Source: Actinophytocola glycyrrhizae (lineage in GTDB: Bacteria > Actinomycetota > Actinomycetes > Mycobacteriales > Pseudonocardiaceae). From it: 64,000 nt of DNA. The position numbers and the translations under genes were made by a program. The notes under the pieces are model-generated. The model saw nothing but the letters and a program-made list of their open reading frames with translations. It was not told where the DNA came from and ran no database searches. Where the stretch lies: positions 1-64,000 of the forward strand of contig NZ_JBHSIS010000024.1 of the NCBI RefSeq assembly GCF_042653545.1, written 5' to 3'. The first letter of the stretch is position 1. The number at the start of each line of letters is the position of its first letter. Below, one piece after another: positions 49,760-57,982 of this stretch.

Positions 49760-50898
49760 GCTTCGCCCCCTGTCGGAAATGTCGCGGTCACCCGGAACCC
49801 GCCGCCGGGCCTCGGTCCCGCCGAGAAAGTGCCGGACAGCGCCTCGACCCGTTGCCGCATGCCGGTCAGCCCGCTGCCGGTGCCGGTGCTCGAGTCCGCG
49901 GCGCCGCGGCCCTCGTCGTCGATCCGCACCGAAAGCTCGCCAGGACGGTAGCCGAGGGTGACCGTGGCGGTGGTGGGCCCGGCGTGCCGGTACGTGTTCG
50001 TGAGCGACTCCTGCACGATCCGCAGCGCTGCCGCGTCCACCCCCTTGGGCACCGGCCGCTTCTCGCCCTCGACCTGGACCGTCACCGGCAGGCCCGCCGT
50101 GTCCATGCGCTCCACCAGCCGGTCCAGCTGGTCGAGGCTCGCCACCGGGTGCCGGGGCGCGGCGCCGTCCACGTCACGCAGCACGCCGAGGATGTTCCGC
50201 AACTCGACCAGCACCTCCTTCGACGACTGCTTGATCGCGGTCAGCGCCTCCTTCACCTGCTCGGGCCGCGAGTCGATCAGGTGCAGTGCCACGCCGGACC
50301 GCACGTTGATCAGCGACACGTGGTGTGCCAGCACGTCGTGCACCTCGCGGGCGATCTTCAGCCGCTCCTCGCTGGCCTGCCGCCGGTCCTGCTCGGCGCG
50401 CGCCTCCTCGGCCTGCGCGGCGCGGTCACGGCGCGCCTTCACCAGCTCGCCCACGCCCATGACCAGCGAGACCCACGCGAACACCGCGCCGGCGCCGCCC
50501 CAGCCGAACTGCGAGTCGGCGCGGGTCAGCATCGCGGCGAACAGCACGACGGCACCGACGTAGCCGGTGGTCCACGCGGGCACCCGGTCGCCGTGCATGG
50601 TCGCGTTCAACAACGCCACCACGAGGCTGATGAAGATCGGCCCGAACGGGTTCTCCAGCGCGAAGTACGCGGTCTCCAGCACGTACACCGCGGCGAGTGC
50701 CCAGATCGGGTGGCTGCGGCGCCACGTCAGCGCGACCGCGGAGGCCAGCACGAGCGCGATCGTCAGCGCGTTGATCCGGTCGGTCATCTCCTGCCCGTAC
50801 GCGGCGCCGACCGTGAACACGACCTGCACGAAGGCGATGGGCACCACGATGCCGAGCGGGTGCAGCGTCCGGAACGAGAACGGCCGGTACGTGCTCAT
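49756..50898 (-). CDS. NarL-type sensor histidine kinase
   Basis: 380 residues. About five spans in 14-150, a short coiled coil, phospho-His187 in EVHDVLAHHVSLI, and ATPase with VQESLTNTYRHA and DEGRGAADSSTGTGSGLTGMRQRVE. This is the DesK-like group. It is co-translated with its regulator. The spans lack an extracytoplasmic domain, so the signal is probably membrane-borne. Confidence 0.92.
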   Translation of the reverse strand: MSTYRPFSFRTLHPLGIVVPIAFVQVVFTVGAAYGQEMTDRINALTIALVLASAVALTWRRSHPIWALAAVYVLETAYFALENPFGPIFISLVVALLNATMHGDRVPAWTTGYVGAVVLFAAMLTRADSQFGWGGAGAVFAWVSLVMGVGELVKARRDRAAQAEEARAEQDRRQASEERLKIAREVHDVLAHHVSLINVRSGVALHLIDSRPEQVKEALTAIKQSSKEVLVELRNILGVLRDVDGAAPRHPVASLDQLDRLVERMDTAGLPVTVQVEGEKRPVPKGVDAAALRIVQESLTNTYRHAGPTTATVTLGYRPGELSVRIDDEGRGAADSSTGTGSGLTGMRQRVEALSGTFSAGPRPGGGFRVTATFPTGGEA

Positions 50899-51049
50899 GC
50901 CGCCCCCTCCCAGCCGTACCGAAGCGTACTTGTCCCGCGGGTACTCCCCGGGGCGCAGATCGTCCGCCGCCGGCGTATCCGCCTGCGGTAGGCCAGGTGC
51001 CGTCGCGGGCCCGACGATTTCCCGGGCAGGAAAGGCGACATTGGTAGCC

Positions 51050-51487
51050 ATGAACGAGCGACAGGATGCCGGGAAGGCGGTGCGTGCCTCCGACGCCGAG
51101 CGCGAGCGCATCGCGAAGCTGGTCGGCGAGGCCGCGGGCGAAGGCCGCCTCACCATCGAGGAGGCGGACGACCGCCTCGAACACGTCTACACGACCCGGT
51201 ACCGGCACGAGCTCGCCGAGTTCGTCTCCGACCTGCCAGCGGGCCGTCCGCGGGCGCCGCGCCCGGCACGCGGTCGCGACCGGTTCCCGGCCCGGCTGCG
51301 GGTCCACGCGGCGGTCGCCGTGGTTCTGTCGGTGGTGCTGATCCTCCGGTGGGTCGCGATGGACGTGCCGTACTTCTGGCCTGCCGGACCGATGTTCCTG
51401 CTGTGGGGCAGTTTCCTGCTGCACGCCCGGTTCGTCCGAGGGGGCGGCGGTGTTCCGCCATGGGTGGCTGAAGGCAGGACGGGCTAG
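51050..51487 (+). CDS. DUF1707 protein with two C-terminal spans
   Basis: 145 residues. RASDAERERIAKLVGEAAGEGRLTIEEADDRLEHVYTTRYRHELAEFVSDLP is a full DUF1707 domain. A basic linker and two spans (about 86-125) follow. Family members may interact with the membrane or partner regulators; no reaction is known. It is divergent from the histidine kinase. GGAAAGG precedes the ATG. Confidence 0.85.
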   Translation: MNERQDAGKAVRASDAERERIAKLVGEAAGEGRLTIEEADDRLEHVYTTRYRHELAEFVSDLPAGRPRAPRPARGRDRFPARLRVHAAVAVVLSVVLILRWVAMDVPYFWPAGPMFLLWGSFLLHARFVRGGGGVPPWVAEGRTG

Positions 51488-51520
51488 GAGGGTGCCCGGC
51501 GTCGACCGCGTGCGAGTGAC

Positions 51521-54181
51521 TCACGGGCACCACGGTGCGCGGACCTGCCCACGGTAGTGCCCGCACGTGGCCTGCGTCCGGGGCGGACCATGGCCGTCCA
51601 CCCGCATGATCGCCACGAACTTGTCCAGTGGGACCTGCGCGCCGTCCCGGCCGAAGTCGATGACGCCGCTCGCGCCGTCGATGCGGTTCCTGCCGGTGAT
51701 CTCGCTGATCTTGTGCCAGACCGCGCCCGGGTTGATCGCGGTGCCACGTAGCTGGTGCACGGCGACGACGATCGCGGTGAGCGCGTCGTAGGCGGTCGGG
51801 GCGTCGTCGGTGAGGAAGTCGCGGGTGCTGGCGCAGCGCTCCGGGAACAGGACACGCAACGTGTTGTTGAGGTCGCCGCCGGAGAAACAGGTCTGGCCGC
51901 CCGGCGCCAGCGCGAAGTAGTCGAACGGGATCAGCGGGAACTGTTCGCGCTGATCCGCGTTCGCGACGTACCGGGAGATGTCGTCACCGGCCAGGATCAG
52001 CGGCGGGTCCGAGCCGCAGGTCTGGTTGATCCCGTCCAGCAGCTGCTCGAAGTCGGGCGGCCTGCCGGTGTAGAAGACCAGTCCGTCGAGGCCGCACAGC
52101 TGCTGGCCGACGTCACGCGGCGTGGGCTGGGCATGCGTGCCCAGCTCCGGGCTCGGCGTGTACACCCGCTGTGTCACGGTGAACCCCGCACGCTTGAACT
52201 CCTCCCGCGCGTCGGCGGACAGGGTGGCGGCGTACAGGTCCTCCTCGTCGCCGGAGGTCACGACGGTGACCGTGCCGGTGACGCCGAGCTGGGCGCGTGC
52301 GTACCGGGCCGCCACCTGCGCCTCCCGCAGGTTCTGCGGCGCGATCTGGTGGTACAGCTGCGACTCGCGCTCGATGCCGTCGGCGGTCAGCGGCGCGGCG
52401 ACCATCGGGAGCCCGGCCCTGCCGATCGCCTTGATGGTCTCGACCGTGGCACGGCTGCTCACCGCGAGGCCGACGACGCCGACGATGGTGCGGTCCTCGG
52501 CGGCGAGCTTCGCGAGCATGGCGGCCGCGCGCGCACCGTGCCGCATCTCCCGCCCCGCGTTGACGAACACGATCCGCACCAGCGGGTCGATGTCGGTGCC
52601 GTCCAGCTGGCGTCGCTGACGTGCCGCGATCCCCTGCAGGCGCTCGATCTCGGCGGGCTGGATGCCCGAGGCGGCGCTCATCTCGGACACGTAGGCGACG
52701 CTGACGAACGGCCGGCGGGAGTTCTCCCCGCGGAGCCGTTCCGCCTCGGCGTTCTGGCGGGTGATCACGTCCTGCACCTCGCGCAGTCCGGCGGTCGAGT
52801 GGAAGACCGGCACGGGTTCCGCGCTGACCCCGATGCACTCACCGTCGACCGTGAGCAGGTAGTCCGCGAACGGGGCGGTGCGCTCGAGGCCGCAATGCCG
52901 GTCCTGCCATGCGCGTTCGCTCTCCTCCCGGACCCAGTCCAGCCACAGGAGACCGCCCGCGACCAGGGCCACCACCAGCACCGCCGCGGTCGGCAGCACA
53001 GCGGCTCGGGACCACAGCGGCGGCGGCAGCAGCTCCAGCGTGTCGGCGGACGGGGTCACCGCCGGGTCGTGGTCCTCGGCGATCGCCACGCTGACCGGCA
53101 GATACCAGGCGGCGTCCTGCCGTTCGCGGCTCGCCCGCCTGAAGGCGTCCCGCCACGACCGGTACGCGGCATCGGACCGCGTCATCTTCCACAGGTTCCT
53201 CGGCGTGCTGCCGGGCGGGTAGGCGTCCGGCGGGACCTTGCGGCTGGCGCTGACGAACAACACGGGGTCGAACAACCCGGTCTCGTTGCGCACCCGGTTG
53301 ACGGTCTCCAGCAGCCGGTAGCCGCCGTTCCGCCTGGTGATCCGGTCGAGCAGGACCACCGGGTACGCGGTCCGGCGCGCACCGCGCGGCCGCCGCCGGT
53401 AGGCGGCGCGGACGTCCTCGAGGAACGCGTTCACGAGCAGGCCGAGCAGCTCCTCCGTCGACTCGCCGTCGGTCTTGCGCCCGTCCTGGTCGCCCAGCCA
53501 GCCGGTGATCCGCTGGGCGAACCCGAGGAACGTGCCCGGGTCGTTCGGCGCGAGGAACGGCTGCCGCAGGAACCAGCGGTAGCGCGCACCAGCGCGCAAC
53601 CGCAGCCGGAACCACAGCGGCGGCAGCAACCACATCGTGAGCCGCGCGAACCACGGAAGCTCCTGCTGGAGGCTTTCCGGCGGCGGGTTCCGCCTTCTCC
53701 TTCCCGCCTCGAAGCCCTCGATCAACCGGGACAGTTCCACGTCGTGGCTCATCTGCTCGGGATCGAGCCGCTGTTTCATCAACCAGCGCACCAGTTCGAA
53801 CCGGCGGAATCCGATCCGGCCGCTTTTCTGACGCGGACCGGCAAGCAACTGCTTGGCGATGTCGAACAATGCGGTGGACACGTGGTCGAGGTCGGCGTAG
53901 GTGACCGGTTCACGCGGGGTTTCCGGCGCCGCCGCCGACTCGGCCGCGGCGTCCGGCGGGAACTCGTACAACGCGTGCGGTATCGGGGCGGGGCGCGAGT
54001 TCCTCAGGTAGACCCTGATGTCCTGCAGCACACCGGCGGCGCCTTCCGGTCGCACCAGGCACAGCAGCGGAAGTCCCCAGCGCCGGTCGGCGCCTCTCTG
54101 CCGCGGCGGTGTCTCGCCGCGCCGGGGTCGTCGCACCAGTTCCTGCAGCAGTTTGACGAACTCTTCGAAACCCTCGTACAT
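51521..54181 (-). CDS. Membrane receptor-like protein: NTPase-like plus periplasmic-binding domain
   Basis: 886 residues. The N-terminal about 390 residues resemble STAND-like NTPases (LPLLCLVRPEGAAGVLQDI), but the P-loop Gly-Lys is lost. One span follows near 393-415. The C-terminal about 400 residues form a type-1 periplasmic-binding fold as in Leu/Ile/Val receptors (VRIVFVNAGREM, LKAIGRAGLPMVAAPLT-like order, SGVIDFGRDG). An outside sensor thus joins an inside degenerate NTPase. No transporter genes are adjacent, so transport is unlikely. Function unknown. Confidence 0.7.
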   Translation of the reverse strand: MYEGFEEFVKLLQELVRRPRRGETPPRQRGADRRWGLPLLCLVRPEGAAGVLQDIRVYLRNSRPAPIPHALYEFPPDAAAESAAAPETPREPVTYADLDHVSTALFDIAKQLLAGPRQKSGRIGFRRFELVRWLMKQRLDPEQMSHDVELSRLIEGFEAGRRRRNPPPESLQQELPWFARLTMWLLPPLWFRLRLRAGARYRWFLRQPFLAPNDPGTFLGFAQRITGWLGDQDGRKTDGESTEELLGLLVNAFLEDVRAAYRRRPRGARRTAYPVVLLDRITRRNGGYRLLETVNRVRNETGLFDPVLFVSASRKVPPDAYPPGSTPRNLWKMTRSDAAYRSWRDAFRRASRERQDAAWYLPVSVAIAEDHDPAVTPSADTLELLPPPLWSRAAVLPTAAVLVVALVAGGLLWLDWVREESERAWQDRHCGLERTAPFADYLLTVDGECIGVSAEPVPVFHSTAGLREVQDVITRQNAEAERLRGENSRRPFVSVAYVSEMSAASGIQPAEIERLQGIAARQRRQLDGTDIDPLVRIVFVNAGREMRHGARAAAMLAKLAAEDRTIVGVVGLAVSSRATVETIKAIGRAGLPMVAAPLTADGIERESQLYHQIAPQNLREAQVAARYARAQLGVTGTVTVVTSGDEEDLYAATLSADAREEFKRAGFTVTQRVYTPSPELGTHAQPTPRDVGQQLCGLDGLVFYTGRPPDFEQLLDGINQTCGSDPPLILAGDDISRYVANADQREQFPLIPFDYFALAPGGQTCFSGGDLNNTLRVLFPERCASTRDFLTDDAPTAYDALTAIVVAVHQLRGTAINPGAVWHKISEITGRNRIDGASGVIDFGRDGAQVPLDKFVAIMRVDGHGPPRTQATCGHYRGQVRAPWCP

Positions 54182-54316
54182 CCCCGGCCCCTCGCCTCAG
54201 GAATCCAAGCCTTTGATGCTATGCGAGGATTCCGGGACAGGTCCCGGAAATTCGGGCGCAGATTGCGTACAGATTGCCCGTGGCGGCTGAACGAGCCGCG
54301 CGAGCTCCCCGGTCGG

Positions 54317-54322
54317 TAGGCT
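54317..54322 (+). promoter_or_regulatory. -10 box TAGGCT for trpF
   Basis: TAGGCT ends 6 nt before the ATG at 54329 with no ribosome site between. Confidence 0.5.
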
Positions 54323-54328
54323 GGTGGC

Positions 54329-54967
54329 ATGTTCGTGAAGGTCTGTGGGCTCCGCACGTCGGCCGACGTCGACGCCGCGGTGTCCTCGGGCGCCGACGCG
54401 GTCGGGTTCGTGTTCGCCGCGAGCCCGCGCCAGGTCGACCCGGCCACCGCGGGCGCGCTCGTGGCGGTGGCCGGTGCCACGCTGACCGTTGGCGTGTTCC
54501 TCGGGCAGCCGGTCGACGAGGTCCGCGCGATCGCGGAGGCCACCGGCCTCGGCGCCGTCCAACTGCACGGCGCGTATCCGAAGGACGCCTTCACCGCTCT
54601 GGCCGACCCGCGCTGGCAGCTGATCCGCGCGGTCCCGTACTCGGCCCCCGACCTGCGGGTCGGCGCGTACGGCGACGACCTCCTCATCGTGGACGCGCCC
54701 AAGGCCGGTTCCGGCGAGTCCTGGGACTACGCGTCAGTCGCGGGCCTCGACGGGCAGTGGCTGCTCGCCGGGGGCCTCACCCCTGCCTCGGTGGCCTCGG
54801 CCGCCGCCACCGCCCGCGCCCGGGGGGTCGACGTCTCCAGCGGCGTCGAGTCCAGCCGGGGCGTCAAGGACCACGCGCTCATCGCCGACTTCGTCGCGGC
54901 GGCCAGGGCCGCGGCCGTTCTGTCAAGCGGTCGTCAGCCACCGGGAACCGCCTCGAAGCCGACGTAG
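54329..54967 (+). CDS. trpF: Phosphoribosylanthranilate isomerase-like TrpF
   Basis: 212 residues, TIM barrel. KVCGLR at 4-9 holds the catalytic Cys, VQLHG the middle strand, LIVDAP the catalytic-type Asp, and LLAGGL and VDVSSGVES bind phosphate. It isomerises N-(5-phosphoribosyl)anthranilate in tryptophan synthesis. It stands alone, without trp neighbours. Many actinobacteria use PriA for this step, so a separate trpF may be redundant or serve a special pathway. Confidence 0.85.
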   Translation: MFVKVCGLRTSADVDAAVSSGADAVGFVFAASPRQVDPATAGALVAVAGATLTVGVFLGQPVDEVRAIAEATGLGAVQLHGAYPKDAFTALADPRWQLIRAVPYSAPDLRVGAYGDDLLIVDAPKAGSGESWDYASVAGLDGQWLLAGGLTPASVASAAATARARGVDVSSGVESSRGVKDHALIADFVAAARAAAVLSSGRQPPGTASKPT

Positions 54968-55010
54968 GCTCGGCCGTGGCTGGGTGGCCAGCCGCTACGA
55001 GGAGGTCTTC

Positions 55011-56150
55011 ATGCGTTTCGACACTCTCGCGGTCCACGGGGGCGAGCGGGTGCCGGGTCCCGAGGGCTCGGTGGTGTTCCCGATCTTCCAGGGCACGGTG
55101 TTCACCAGCGAGCCGGGCGAGTCCTACCACGACATCAAGTACCACCGCCTGAACTCGACGCCCTCGCAGACGTACCTGCACGACAAGCTGGCCGCGCTGG
55201 AGGGCGCGGAGGCGGCGGTGGCCACGTCGTCGGGCATGGCCGCGGTGACGACGATCCTGCACACCCTGCTCGGCGCGGGCGACCACCTGCTGGTCAACGA
55301 CGTGCTCTACGGCGGCACCCACGACTTCATCACCGGTCAGGCGCAGCGGCTGGGCTGGGAGTACACCGTCATCGACCCGTACGACCCGGCGTCGTGGGAG
55401 GTGCGGGAGAACACGAAGGCCGTGCTGGTCGAGACCATCACGAACCCGCTGATGCGCGTCGGGAGGCTGCGGGAGATCGTGGCGTTCGCCAGGGAGCACG
55501 GGATCGTCAGCGTGGTGGACAACACCTTCGCGTCGCCGGTGAACTTCCGCCCGGCGGTCGCGGGCTTCGACCTGGTGTTCAACAGCGCCACCAAGTACCT
55601 GAACGGCCACTCCGACCTGGTGGCCGGTTCGGTCGCGGGCTCGGCCGAGCTGGTGGAGAAGGTCCGGCACACGCTCAACCTGTACGGCGGCAGCCTCGAC
55701 CCGCACGCGGGCTACCTCCTCGCACGCAGCCTGAAGACCCTCGGCGTACGGGTCCGGCAGCAGAACGCGAACGCGCAGGCACTGGCGGAGTTCCTGGCGA
55801 GCCACCCGAAGATCACGCACGTCAACTACGCCGGACTGCCGGACCACCAGGACCACGCGCACGCGAGCGAGCTGCTCAGCGGGTACGGCGGCATGCTGAG
55901 CTTCCGGCTCGCGGGCGGGGTGAGGGCCGCGGAGACATTCCTGGCGGCCCTGACCGTGCCCGCGGTCGCGCCGAGCCTCGGCGGGGTGGAGACGCTGATC
56001 ACCCGGCCCGCCGTGACCTCGCACGCGGGCATGTCCCAGGAGGACCGCGAGAACGCGGGCATCACCGACGACCTCATCCGCCTGTCCGTGGGCATCGAGG
56101 ACGCGGAGGACCTCCTGACCGACTTCGCGGAGGCGCTGGACAAGGTCTGA
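55011..56150 (+). CDS. Cys/Met-metabolism PLP enzyme (cystathionine gamma-lyase/synthase type)
   Basis: 379 residues. The PLP Lys is in NSATKYLNGHSDL near 190-202. VETITNPLMRV and VVDNTFASP supply the cofactor pocket, and the C-terminal half keeps SLGGVETLITRPA. It belongs to the gamma-family of trans-sulfuration enzymes; lyase, synthase and methionine gamma-lyase cannot be separated by eye. GGAGG lies 6 nt before the ATG. It starts 43 bp after trpF. Confidence 0.88.
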   Translation: MRFDTLAVHGGERVPGPEGSVVFPIFQGTVFTSEPGESYHDIKYHRLNSTPSQTYLHDKLAALEGAEAAVATSSGMAAVTTILHTLLGAGDHLLVNDVLYGGTHDFITGQAQRLGWEYTVIDPYDPASWEVRENTKAVLVETITNPLMRVGRLREIVAFAREHGIVSVVDNTFASPVNFRPAVAGFDLVFNSATKYLNGHSDLVAGSVAGSAELVEKVRHTLNLYGGSLDPHAGYLLARSLKTLGVRVRQQNANAQALAEFLASHPKITHVNYAGLPDHQDHAHASELLSGYGGMLSFRLAGGVRAAETFLAALTVPAVAPSLGGVETLITRPAVTSHAGMSQEDRENAGITDDLIRLSVGIEDAEDLLTDFAEALDKV

Positions 56151-56533
56151 CACGTCCCCTTGCCGCAGCCCACGGGGTTCGTCGGGAACGTCCTGCCATC
56201 CCGTCGACCTCCGCAAGGACTATCGCACCGCGTCAAGGGGGGACCCAGCCCAATGCGCCGGCCAGGAGGAAGGTGCCCGCTTGACTCGGCGCGATCGGGC
56301 TACGCCAGGTCGACTGGATGGCAGGACACCGCTCCTTGTAGGTCGTGACACCATCAACCACCACATGTAGTAGTCGACACGGGCTAGCGCAGTTGCCAAC
56401 TGGCTGCGAACCCCTTTAATTCCACGGCTGTAATTTAAAGAGTTTGGCCGTTCCCTTGCAATCTCCAGGCGGGTTTCAAACACTCTTGCAGTCTGCCGGG
56501 ACGATGTAACGTGAACGCTGGTAGACTTTAAAA
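56151..56533. other. AT-richer intergenic stretch before the fic gene
   Basis: Base composition drops sharply from about 56330 on. A near-palindrome CTTTAATT...AATTTAAAG (about 56412-56441) and two GTAGAC copies (56521, 56540) stand out near the fic start. No gene seen. Confidence 0.5.
56522..56527 (+). promoter_or_regulatory. -10 box TAGACT for fic
   Basis: TAGACT ends 6 nt before the GTG at 56534 with no ribosome site, so a leaderless start is likely. Confidence 0.5.
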
Positions 56534-57709
56534 GTGCAGGTAGACGACTTCCGCAGCTCGACTGTCGGCGATCTCGTTCCGATCAGCGGGATCGATCCCC
56601 GTACCGGTCAGACGTTCCGACACTGGGCGTATGTCCCGCATCCTCTGCCCACGCGAGTAGACCTTCGCCCCGGGACCTACAAGGCGATCAGTGAGGCCGA
56701 CCGGGCCCTTGGGGCGATGGATGCCAGGGTGGCCCAGCTGCCGAACCCTCGTCTGCTCGTGCAGCCGTCCCTGACTCGTGAGGCGGTCAGCACCTCGGCT
56801 CTCGAAGGCACATACGCGCCGTACGCAGACGTCCTGGAAGCTCAATACACCGACAGGGATCCATCTGCTGAGGTTCGCGAGGTTCGCAATTATGTCGAAG
56901 CTGCACTTCATGGACTAAAGCTGATAAAGCACCGACCAATCTGCTTGAACACAGTCGCTCAGCTGCAAAAAATACTGGTTTCGCGAACTCGCGGTGATAG
57001 CTACGACGCGGGTGAGTTGCGTAGGCGACTGGTCTGCATCGGCGATCGTGGGCGAGGGGTAGAGCAGTCCCGGTTTGTTCCTCCTCCGAATGGCACTTAT
57101 CTGGCTGATGGCGTCAGCGCCTGGGAAAAGTGGATCAACTCCGAGCAAGAGATGCCGACGTTGGTCAAGGTTGCGCTCAGTCACTATCAGTTCGAGACGC
57201 TCCATCCCTTCAGTGACGGCAACGGGCGGATCGGCCGCTTGGCCATCACTCTCCAGTTGATTGAAGAGAAAGTTATCACCCATCCGATCTTGAATCTCTC
57301 TCCCTGGCTGGAACCTCGACGAGACGATTACATTGATCATTTACTCAACGTGAGCAAGACGGGTGATTTTGATCCATGGGTCCACTTTTTTGCTCAAGCT
57401 GTTCGCGCGCGTGCGGAAGCTGCAGCCAATACGATAAACAACCTCATATCGTTCTCCAACGAGGTTGTTGAGCGTATGAAGCAGACGGGAGCGCGAAGTG
57501 CTGCTGTCGCTAACCTCGCCACCAACCTGATCGGATATCCTGTGATGACGGTTGCGCGAGTTCGACGTGATCTAGACGTCAGCTATCCGACTGCCAACAA
57601 GGCCATCTCGAAGCTCGTGGAAGCAGGTTATCTCCGTGAGCTCACCGGCAGGAATTACGGGCGCGTCTTCATCTGCGATCGAATATATAGCCTGCTCAGT
57701 GACGGCTAA
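56534..57709 (+). CDS. Fic-domain AMP-transferase-like protein
   Basis: 391 residues. The complete Fic motif HPFSDGNGRIGR at 224-235 has catalytic His224. An inhibitory T-S-A-L-E-G at 87-92 upstream fits the class with the inhibitory helix N-terminal to the Fic core, so no separate antitoxin is needed. A C-terminal winged-helix part (about 325-391; VMTVARVRRDLDVSYPTANKAISKLVEAGYL) suggests DNA binding. Such proteins transfer AMP from ATP to a target hydroxyl. Codon use and base composition are more AT-rich than the neighbours, which fits recent transfer. Confidence 0.9.
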   Translation: MQVDDFRSSTVGDLVPISGIDPRTGQTFRHWAYVPHPLPTRVDLRPGTYKAISEADRALGAMDARVAQLPNPRLLVQPSLTREAVSTSALEGTYAPYADVLEAQYTDRDPSAEVREVRNYVEAALHGLKLIKHRPICLNTVAQLQKILVSRTRGDSYDAGELRRRLVCIGDRGRGVEQSRFVPPPNGTYLADGVSAWEKWINSEQEMPTLVKVALSHYQFETLHPFSDGNGRIGRLAITLQLIEEKVITHPILNLSPWLEPRRDDYIDHLLNVSKTGDFDPWVHFFAQAVRARAEAAANTINNLISFSNEVVERMKQTGARSAAVANLATNLIGYPVMTVARVRRDLDVSYPTANKAISKLVEAGYLRELTGRNYGRVFICDRIYSLLSDG

Positions 57710-57920
57710 AGCGGCCTTCGCTGACCGAGCTGGCTCCCGACCGCGGACGACGGTGACGGTCGATCATGAAACCGTAGGTTCTGGGTTTCGAGCTGCGGAT
57801 CGGGTTCTCCGCACGGCTGAACCGGTTTCCCGGCTGCGGCTGGCCGTCCCGCCGGAGGAAGTGCCGCTCTGCACCGGCCGCGGCATCTACGGTGTGGACG
57901 TCCTGCCGTCACCTGGTGAG

Positions 57921-57975
57921 TGCCCTGAAAGGCGCTTTCGGGGCGCTGAGCGTCCCGAAAGCGCCTTTCAGGGCA
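57921..57975. repeat. Palindromic gene-end element, copy D (22-bp arms)
   Basis: A perfect 22-bp inverted repeat (57921-57942 and 57954-57975) with an 11-nt loop. Its outer part keeps the GCCCTGAAAGGCGC core of copies A and C. It lies between the convergent fic and ATPase genes. The rest of 57710-57982 shows no gene. Confidence 0.75.
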
Positions 57976-57982
57976 TTCGGGG

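Noticed and set aside
54961..55010. SAM or cobalamin riboswitch before the Cys/Met PLP enzyme
   Set aside because: The gap to trpF is only 43 bp and has no conserved riboswitch core; a normal ribosome site is present.
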